The position numbers and the translations under genes were made by a program. A DNA stretch of 40,186 bases from an uncultured Succinatimonas sp. (GTDB taxonomy: Bacteria; Pseudomonadota; Gammaproteobacteria; Enterobacterales; Succinivibrionaceae), in contig CAJKNC010000004.1 in assembly GCA_905201175.1 (NCBI GenBank), positions 1 to 40,186 on the forward strand, written 5' to 3'. The stretch's first letter is position 1. Every line of letters begins with the position of its first letter. Under the pieces are notes generated by a model. That model was not told where the DNA came from, ran no database searches, and saw nothing but the letters and a program-made list of their open reading frames with translations. Positions 34,683 to 40,186 of the stretch are shown here, piece by piece.

Positions 34683-37349
34683 ATGTATGAAGATATTACC
34701 GTTCCTCGCAAAATCAATAAATTATCTTTAAAGCCTTTTAGCTATGAGGATAATGAGATTTTCTCTGTAAAGAGTGGTCGTGAACTTGTTAAACGCTATA
34801 GGGATTATCAAATTAAAGCCTTTGCAGAAGGAATAAATGTTGAAGTCCTGATTAAAGCTCATGCGAAATCAATTGACAATGCTTTATCTAAATTGTTCAG
34901 CCATTTTAATTTAGACAAGGCTACCGGGCTATGTCTTATAGCTGTAGGAGGCTATGGACGAGAAGAACAATTTATAGGCTCAGACGTAGATTTACTAATT
35001 GCCTATGGCAAGGACAAACCCTCTGACGAAGTCCAAGAGAATATTGGAAAATTTATTTCCTATCTCTGGGATTTGAAGTTCGATTTAGGCACCTCAGTTC
35101 GCTCTATTTCTGAAACTGTCTTGGAAGCACGTAAAGATATTACCATAAAGACCAATTTGCTAGAAAAGCATTTTATCTGCGGTGATCAAAATACCTATAA
35201 AAATCTATGCAGTGCTCTTGAACATGATGACTTTTGGGATGCAGGAAAATTTTTACAAGGTAAAATTGAGGAACAAAAAGAGCGCTACCACCATTATCGC
35301 GACACAGTATATTCAATTGAGCCTGACATCAAAAATAATCCTGGCGGTCTGCGCGATCTGCAGCTGATGCAGTGGATAGCTATTGTTAAATTCAATGCAC
35401 ACACTCCAAAACAAATGCAGGAAGTAGGCTTAATTACTCCTTCTGAGCTTGATGAATATATTGCCTGCAGAGATTTTCTGTGGAATGTGCGCTTTGCCTT
35501 GCACTGCTGCTGTAATGTTGCCCATAATAACCGCCTTACCTTAGATATTCAGAAATCGGTGGCCTCTACTTTAGGTTATGGTGACGAAGGCAATCTCCCT
35601 GTTGAGCAAATGATGCGTGCTTTATTTAGGACCCTAAGGCGCGTTAGAGAATTAAATACTATCATCTTGCAGCAGTCAGAACTCTTAATTGAAGGTCATA
35701 TTGGCGATAATTATCAAGAACCAGTTTTCTTAGATAGCAACTTCGTAAAACGTGGAAATTTTATTGACATTATCGATCATGAGCTTTTCAAATACGATCC
35801 TCCTAAGCTTTTATCGCTATTTCTAACTATTGCTAAGCATGATGAAATTAATTACATTCACGTCAATTGCCTCAGAGGCTTGCGTGAAAGCCGCCGCAAA
35901 TTCAAACACTACCTTATTGAAAATCCTGAGTGCCGTACTCTATTTAAGAAAATTCTAAGCTTGCCTAAGTCAGTTGTGCATGCTCTTCCTCTAATGCACG
36001 AAACTCGAGTTCTTTCAGCTTATATGCCTCAGTGGGAGAGAATCGAAGGCTTAACTCAATTTGATATGTTTCATTTATTTAGTGTTGATGAGCATACAAT
36101 TAGAGTTCTGAACAACTTTGCTATATTATGCGAATCTAAAGAGCCCATATTTGCTTTGTTTAAAACTATTTACAAGCGATTGGAAAATCCTGAGCTATTA
36201 ACATTAGCAGCTCTTTTGCATGATATCGGCAAAGGATGCGGCGGACATCATGCTGATATAGGAGCCTATGAAGCTGAAAACTTCTGTCAGCTGCACGGCT
36301 ATTCAACTTATGAAACAGCCATGGTTTCCTGGACTATCAAGTCGCATTTACTCTTCTCAACTACGGCTAACCGCCGTGACATCACCGATCCCGAAGTGAT
36401 CATGAGCTTTGCACGACTATGCAAAGATGAAGAACATTTAAATATGCTCTATTGCCTAACTGTAGCGGATATCTGTGCTACAAACGATCGCGAGTGGTCA
36501 TCATGGAAAGAAACAATTTTCAGACAGCTCTATCATTCCGCAAGACAGGCTTTAAATCAAAGCGATGCAGACACCACCAGACAGCAGGCTATCATGGTAC
36601 AGAATACACAAAGAAGTGTACGTAAAATCGCTAAAGACTGTTCTCTTGCCGATCTAGATCGATATCTTTCTCAATTCCCGGCTACATACTTCATTCACTA
36701 TCGTCCTGACGAAATTGCCTGGCATGCTCGCAATATTCTGAGATTTAACGATTTAGAAAAGCCGCTTATTCTTTTTGCCCAAAATCCCCATATAGGAACT
36801 GAACTTTTAATTTTCTTTAGAAGCAATTCTCCTGCTTTCTTTGGAAAAATTGTCTATGCAATGGCAATGAAGCGTTTAAATGTGCTCAGTGCCCAGATTT
36901 TTTTGACCCATAATGGACATATTCTCTGCACCATAAAGTTCCAAAACCCTAAAGGACAACATATCGATAATGACCGTTTGCACAACCTCAGAAAAACTAT
37001 TCTGGATGGCCTCAAAAACAGCACTCCTTTGCAGAATTTGCCTAAAGTTTCATGCTCTTTATTTAACGTCCCAACTAAGATTTCTTACCTCAAAAATCAC
37101 GGCTCCAAACAGACATCTATAGAAATATCTGCTCTTGACAGTCCTGGCCTTCTGGCTAAGATCGGCATTACACTTGGTAATTGTAATTGCTTAATTTCAG
37201 CAGCTCGCATTGCTACTACAGGCGAGAGGGCCGATGATTTCTTTGCAGTTACCGATATCAACGGTTTGCCCTTAGATGAAAAACAGCAAGAAATTTTGTC
37301 ATCTGCTTTATATGAAGCTTTAGAGGGAAATAATAATAGTAATAATTGA
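34683..37349 (+). CDS. glnD: PII uridylyltransferase / uridylyl-removing enzyme
   Basis: Glutamine sensor that uridylylates PII proteins when nitrogen is scarce and deuridylylates them when it is abundant. 888 residues (E. coli 890). Seen: nucleotidyltransferase motif GGYGR at 89-93 with S100-D-V-D103; the PDIKNNPGGLRDLQLMQWIA segment; an HD hydrolase motif H513-D514 in LLHDIGKGCGGHHADIGA; and two C-terminal ACT domains, the second from about residue 808 (SIEISALDSPGLLAKIG). Both active sites look intact. There is one base between the map stop and the ATG and no good Shine-Dalgarno, so it is probably coupled to map. Its target glnB/glnK is not in the window. Confidence 0.97.
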   Translation: MYEDITVPRKINKLSLKPFSYEDNEIFSVKSGRELVKRYRDYQIKAFAEGINVEVLIKAHAKSIDNALSKLFSHFNLDKATGLCLIAVGGYGREEQFIGSDVDLLIAYGKDKPSDEVQENIGKFISYLWDLKFDLGTSVRSISETVLEARKDITIKTNLLEKHFICGDQNTYKNLCSALEHDDFWDAGKFLQGKIEEQKERYHHYRDTVYSIEPDIKNNPGGLRDLQLMQWIAIVKFNAHTPKQMQEVGLITPSELDEYIACRDFLWNVRFALHCCCNVAHNNRLTLDIQKSVASTLGYGDEGNLPVEQMMRALFRTLRRVRELNTIILQQSELLIEGHIGDNYQEPVFLDSNFVKRGNFIDIIDHELFKYDPPKLLSLFLTIAKHDEINYIHVNCLRGLRESRRKFKHYLIENPECRTLFKKILSLPKSVVHALPLMHETRVLSAYMPQWERIEGLTQFDMFHLFSVDEHTIRVLNNFAILCESKEPIFALFKTIYKRLENPELLTLAALLHDIGKGCGGHHADIGAYEAENFCQLHGYSTYETAMVSWTIKSHLLFSTTANRRDITDPEVIMSFARLCKDEEHLNMLYCLTVADICATNDREWSSWKETIFRQLYHSARQALNQSDADTTRQQAIMVQNTQRSVRKIAKDCSLADLDRYLSQFPATYFIHYRPDEIAWHARNILRFNDLEKPLILFAQNPHIGTELLIFFRSNSPAFFGKIVYAMAMKRLNVLSAQIFLTHNGHILCTIKFQNPKGQHIDNDRLHNLRKTILDGLKNSTPLQNLPKVSCSLFNVPTKISYLKNHGSKQTSIEISALDSPGLLAKIGITLGNCNCLISAARIATTGERADDFFAVTDINGLPLDEKQQEILSSALYEALEGNNNSNN

Positions 37350-37360
37350 GGAAGATTACG

Positions 37361-38206
37361 ATGTCACAAGAGAATTTGCAAACTCTCATCGAAGGAGCCT
37401 TTGAAGAACGTGCTCAAATCAGCTCCAAAACTGTCAGCCCTGAAATTAAAAATGCGGTTGAATCAGTAATTGATGAACTTGATAAGGGAAATCTGCGCGT
37501 TGCAGAAAAGATTGACGGTACATGGGTTACTCATCAGTGGATTAAAAAAGCCATTTTATTATCTTTTAAAATTCATGACAGCTCTCTTACCGAAATCCCT
37601 GGCGGAGCCTATTTCGATAAAATTCCGTTAAAATTCCAAAACTATGATGCTGAGCGTTTTTCAAAAGAAGGAATCCGCGCTTGTCCTGGCTGTATAGTAA
37701 GACGCGGCTCTTATCTGGAAAATGGCGTAATTTTATTGCCTTCATTTGTAAATATTGGAGCTCACGTAGGCTCTGGCACTATGGTAGATACTTGGGCTAC
37801 AGTTGGCTCTTGTGCCCAGGTAGGACGTAATGTACATATTGCAGGCGGTGCTGGCATAGGAGGTGTTCTAGAACCTCTTCAAGCAGGTCCTACCATCATT
37901 GAGGATAACGTTTTTATTGGTGCTCGTTCTGAAGTTGTTGAAGGTGTAATCGTAGGAGAAGGCTCTGTTATTTCTATGGGCGTATTCTTAGGCAAATCAA
38001 CACGTATTTATGATCGCACTACAGGCGAGATCTCCTATGGCTATATTCCTCCTCACTCTGTCGTTGTCGCAGGAAATCTGCCTTCTAAAGACGGTAAATA
38101 CTCGCTTTATGCAGCCATCATCGTTAAACATGTCGATGAAAAAACCCGCTCTAAAGTAGGCCTTAACGAGCTTTTACGCCAAGCTCAAGAAGAGATCCAC
38201 AACTAA
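37361..38206 (+). CDS. dapD: Tetrahydrodipicolinate N-succinyltransferase
   Basis: Succinyl-CoA-dependent step of the succinylase route to diaminopimelate and lysine, feeding peptidoglycan. 281 residues (E. coli 274). Seen: ALRVAEKIDG-like NLRVAEKIDGTWVTHQW, hexapeptide repeats of the beta-helix, GTMVDTWATVGSCAQVG, GGVLEPLQAGPTIIEDNVFIGARSEVVEGV, GKSTRIYDR, and VVAGNLPSKDGKYSLY. Start is ATG at 37361, 8 nt after GAGGA; an in-frame ATG at 37346 lies before that site. It follows glnD by 11 bp, as in the map-glnD-dapD order of E. coli. Confidence 0.98.
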   Translation: MSQENLQTLIEGAFEERAQISSKTVSPEIKNAVESVIDELDKGNLRVAEKIDGTWVTHQWIKKAILLSFKIHDSSLTEIPGGAYFDKIPLKFQNYDAERFSKEGIRACPGCIVRRGSYLENGVILLPSFVNIGAHVGSGTMVDTWATVGSCAQVGRNVHIAGGAGIGGVLEPLQAGPTIIEDNVFIGARSEVVEGVIVGEGSVISMGVFLGKSTRIYDRTTGEISYGYIPPHSVVVAGNLPSKDGKYSLYAAIIVKHVDEKTRSKVGLNELLRQAQEEIHN

Positions 38207-38212
38207 ATATAA

Positions 38213-38246
38213 GCCGCCTGCAGTTTAAAAACTGCAGATGGTTTTT
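38213..38246 (+). terminator. Rho-independent terminator after dapD
   Basis: CTGCAGTTT (38218-38226) / AAACTGCAG (38229-38237), 9-bp stem with a 2-nt centre, extended by GCC/GGT across a mismatch, then TTTTT. It ends map-glnD-dapD. On the minus strand there is no T-tract after the stem, so it probably does not terminate the convergent gene, whose stop codon it touches. Confidence 0.82.
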
Positions 38247-40098
38247 AATTTATATCACCACTCTCTAAACTCTCATCCGGCAATTCTTCGCGATCGTAAG
38301 GAAAATTCAAAAGCGCATTAGTTTGCACCACAATAGCTGTACCTTTAACAAAGCCGGCTCTCCATGGCATAACTTTTCCTCGCTTTACCAAAGCATCAAC
38401 ATATATACTTAAATTTTTATAATAGTCTTGCCAAAGATTAGACAATTGCCCCAGAATTTTTGCATCCTCTGCATTGACCTCGCCGATTGCATCAATGCGG
38501 TTCTGCAGTTCTTGCACATAAGTATCATATGCTTTCTTTGATTCGTATTCACATATATCTTCATCTTGACTAGACAAGCACTGACGCATTAGGAAATAAT
38601 CGCCGAAGCCATATTCGCGAAATAAAGAAATAAGTGCCAAGCCTAGGTTAGACCTTAAATGCTCCCCTACAGCATCATCAATGCTGTCCGTAAAGAATAC
38701 AGAAGAATTCCACTTCTTAGCAAAAGCATCCCACGATTCAGCAACAGCTGCAAACTTATCTGTCTTAAGCCCTTCTCCTCGCAAAGACGCATAAATTCCT
38801 TTTATGCATTCATCAGAGGCAAAATAAAACTCTTCAGAATTAGCACCATCAAAAAATGCGCAGGTTTTCTCCAGATAATCTCCAGTAACAGTCTTATTTT
38901 CGCTGCCCTGTCTAAAAGCTTTTTTAGGATCTAAAATAATCCCCTGCGGCTTGCCTGCCAGCTTCCATACGCGCATAAGCATTGTTTTATAAATAATAGG
39001 TCTTATAGCCTGAGCTTGATTTATCTGGGGCAAAATAGTCTGCAGCTCACGATAAAACTCAGCCCAACTTTTTAATGCTTTGCCTATAGCTTCTTTTGAC
39101 TGTAGAGACCCCTGAAAACGCCTTAACAATACAGCCGTATATTTTAAAGATTCCAGTTCATAACGGTTGTCTATATCGTAGACTAATGTTGTTGGATCGC
39201 TTTTACTATTTTTTATTTCATAGTAGGAATTAGTAAAATTTAAAATATGTTTATTGCTAACTAAAGCATATAAAAGCAGATACCACTCTTCACCTCGAGC
39301 GTAAATATCTGCACTCAGCGCACCTTGGTGGCTTTGATTTACAGCATTATTCCAATCTCTTTGATATTGTTCGTAGAGAGAATTTTCTCCGTTAAAAAGA
39401 TTATTTAAAAAAGATAACGGACCATTGCCGTCATGACGATAAAAGCGATCTAAAGCAAATTTACAGCCGGCCGTTAAATTAAAACGGCTCGATCCGCTTT
39501 TAGTTTTTTCTGTACAGAGAAAATCAATATCATCTAGATTTTGCGCTTTAGAGAAAAAATCTCTAGGCCACAAAATGGCTGAAAGCAATCGCTGCGAGCA
39601 TGAAAATCCATTATTTAGACACAAGAACGTACATTCAGATGCTACATGACGTATACTCAAATCTGCCGCAAGCATTGGAATCTCAAGCTTCTGAGGCAAG
39701 CCTAGGTACTTAGCATCTATATCGTCAAAATTAAACTCCAGATGACTAGTATCAGGCAAATCAGTAAGGATTTCTTCTTCGACTTGAAAATCTATGGCAT
39801 TATCCTGAACTTCACCGTAAGCTATACTTTCTAAACGATCAGAATTGAGCTTAGCCTGAATAACCATATCAGAAGGGGATGGTTTATCTAAAAGCAGGGT
39901 AAATCTATGGTCATAGCGCAAATTACGCGTACATAGTACTGTTTGCAGCTGAGTTTGACCTTGAGTATTGATAAAGGCAGAAACTTCACTCTCGCCACTA
40001 GGATAATTTAGTTCGCCTATTTCCCACATCAAGGCTGCATTTGAGGAGCTTATACCGAAATAAGCCATGCAGATTAGGGCTTTTTTTATACTTGTCAT
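38245..40098 (-). CDS. Secreted protein of unknown function with W/Y-rich repeats
   Basis: I do not recognise this 617-residue protein. Seen: a signal peptide (hydrophobic residues 7-18, likely cut at SNA-A near 21), no other membrane segment, so probably periplasmic or secreted. Ten cysteines remain after cleavage (56, 156, 160, 167, 195, 212, 413, 431, 507, 516), an even number suited to disulfides. From residue 241 on, four stretches of about 45 residues share a W/Y-x-x-[FY/W] helix-like pattern (YEQYQRDW at 242, SWAEFYREL at 344, SWDAFAKKW at 455, LWQDYYKNL at 555), each followed by a helical leucine-rich part. This faintly recalls the W-x-x-YR pattern of LprI-type lysozyme-inhibitor domains, but the supporting cysteines differ and I would not assign it. 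Weak ribosome-binding site; convergent with dapD; promoter side runs to the window edge. Confidence 0.75.
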   Translation of the reverse strand: MTSIKKALICMAYFGISSSNAALMWEIGELNYPSGESEVSAFINTQGQTQLQTVLCTRNLRYDHRFTLLLDKPSPSDMVIQAKLNSDRLESIAYGEVQDNAIDFQVEEEILTDLPDTSHLEFNFDDIDAKYLGLPQKLEIPMLAADLSIRHVASECTFLCLNNGFSCSQRLLSAILWPRDFFSKAQNLDDIDFLCTEKTKSGSSRFNLTAGCKFALDRFYRHDGNGPLSFLNNLFNGENSLYEQYQRDWNNAVNQSHQGALSADIYARGEEWYLLLYALVSNKHILNFTNSYYEIKNSKSDPTTLVYDIDNRYELESLKYTAVLLRRFQGSLQSKEAIGKALKSWAEFYRELQTILPQINQAQAIRPIIYKTMLMRVWKLAGKPQGIILDPKKAFRQGSENKTVTGDYLEKTCAFFDGANSEEFYFASDECIKGIYASLRGEGLKTDKFAAVAESWDAFAKKWNSSVFFTDSIDDAVGEHLRSNLGLALISLFREYGFGDYFLMRQCLSSQDEDICEYESKKAYDTYVQELQNRIDAIGEVNAEDAKILGQLSNLWQDYYKNLSIYVDALVKRGKVMPWRAGFVKGTAIVVQTNALLNFPYDREELPDESLESGDIN

Positions 40099-40186
40099 TT
40101 TCTAAAAGTAATCTCTTAAAACGCTGTTTAGTATACTCCTGATATAAGCTCACTCCCACAATAAAATTTTGTTTATATTCAAATAT
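40099..40186 (-). promoter_or_regulatory. Upstream region of the secreted-protein gene
   Basis: 88 bp to the right edge. On the minus strand TATACT at about 40134-40129 and TTATAT upstream are possible -10 elements without clear -35 partners. Nothing else is visible. Confidence 0.25.

Noticed and set aside
1..40186. Insertion sequences, prophage genes, CRISPR arrays, tRNA or rRNA genes
   Set aside because: No transposase, integrase, repeat-spacer pattern or tRNA cloverleaf was recognised in any intergenic region.

Overview
The window is an AT-rich chromosomal segment from a gammaproteobacterium. The gene order (holB-tmk-mltG; ribF-ileS-lspA-ispH divergent from rpsT; rpsB-tsf-pyrH-frr-uppS-cdsA-dxr-rseP-bamA-skp-lpxD-fabZ-lpxA-lpxB-rnhB-accA-tilS; map-glnD-dapD) and close protein similarity to the E. 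coli homologues place it there. LPS (LpxA/B/D), BamA, Skp and signal peptides show a Gram-negative envelope. The low GC and several local gene-order differences would fit an anaerobic gut lineage such as Succinivibrionaceae, but that is a judgement from memory, not shown by the sequence.

Layout. 1-2684 (minus): 5'-proximal part of holB (running off the left edge), tmk and mltG. 2899-5769 (plus): valS, facing metY (5843-7120, minus) across a shared bidirectional terminator. 7510-12736 (minus): ribF-ileS-lspA-ispH with overlapping or nearly abutting genes, closed by its own terminator; fkpB, usually between lspA and ispH in enterics, is absent. 13044-13307 (plus): rpsT with a GTG start, a leader hairpin and a terminator. 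13606-16478 is the only accessory-looking part: a solitary MglB-like periplasmic binding protein (minus) and gnd (plus) diverge from a 461-bp intergenic region with several inverted repeats, one resembling a GntR gluconate operator. 16661-33499 (minus): a 17-gene run from rpsB to tilS covering translation factors, undecaprenyl and phospholipid synthesis, the DXP pathway, outer-membrane assembly, lipid A, RNase HII, acetyl-CoA carboxylase alpha and tRNA lysidine synthesis; dnaE, usually between rnhB and accA, is missing. 33893-38206 (plus): map-glnD-dapD. 38245-40098 (minus): a secreted 617-residue protein I do not recognise.

Most genes are housekeeping. Envelope genes dominate: DXP synthesis (dxr, ispH) feeds undecaprenyl diphosphate (uppS); cdsA and accA serve phospholipid and fatty acid synthesis; fabZ and lpxA/D/B share the hydroxyacyl-ACP pool for lipid A; bamA/skp/rseP/lspA handle envelope proteins; mltG trims new glycan strands; dapD supplies diaminopimelate.

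No mobile element, CRISPR array, tRNA or rRNA was seen. I found no clear novel multi-gene system. The best leads are the repeat-containing secreted protein at the right end, the binding protein with an altered sugar pocket and its regulatory region, and a gnd product with substitutions at two normally conserved sites.
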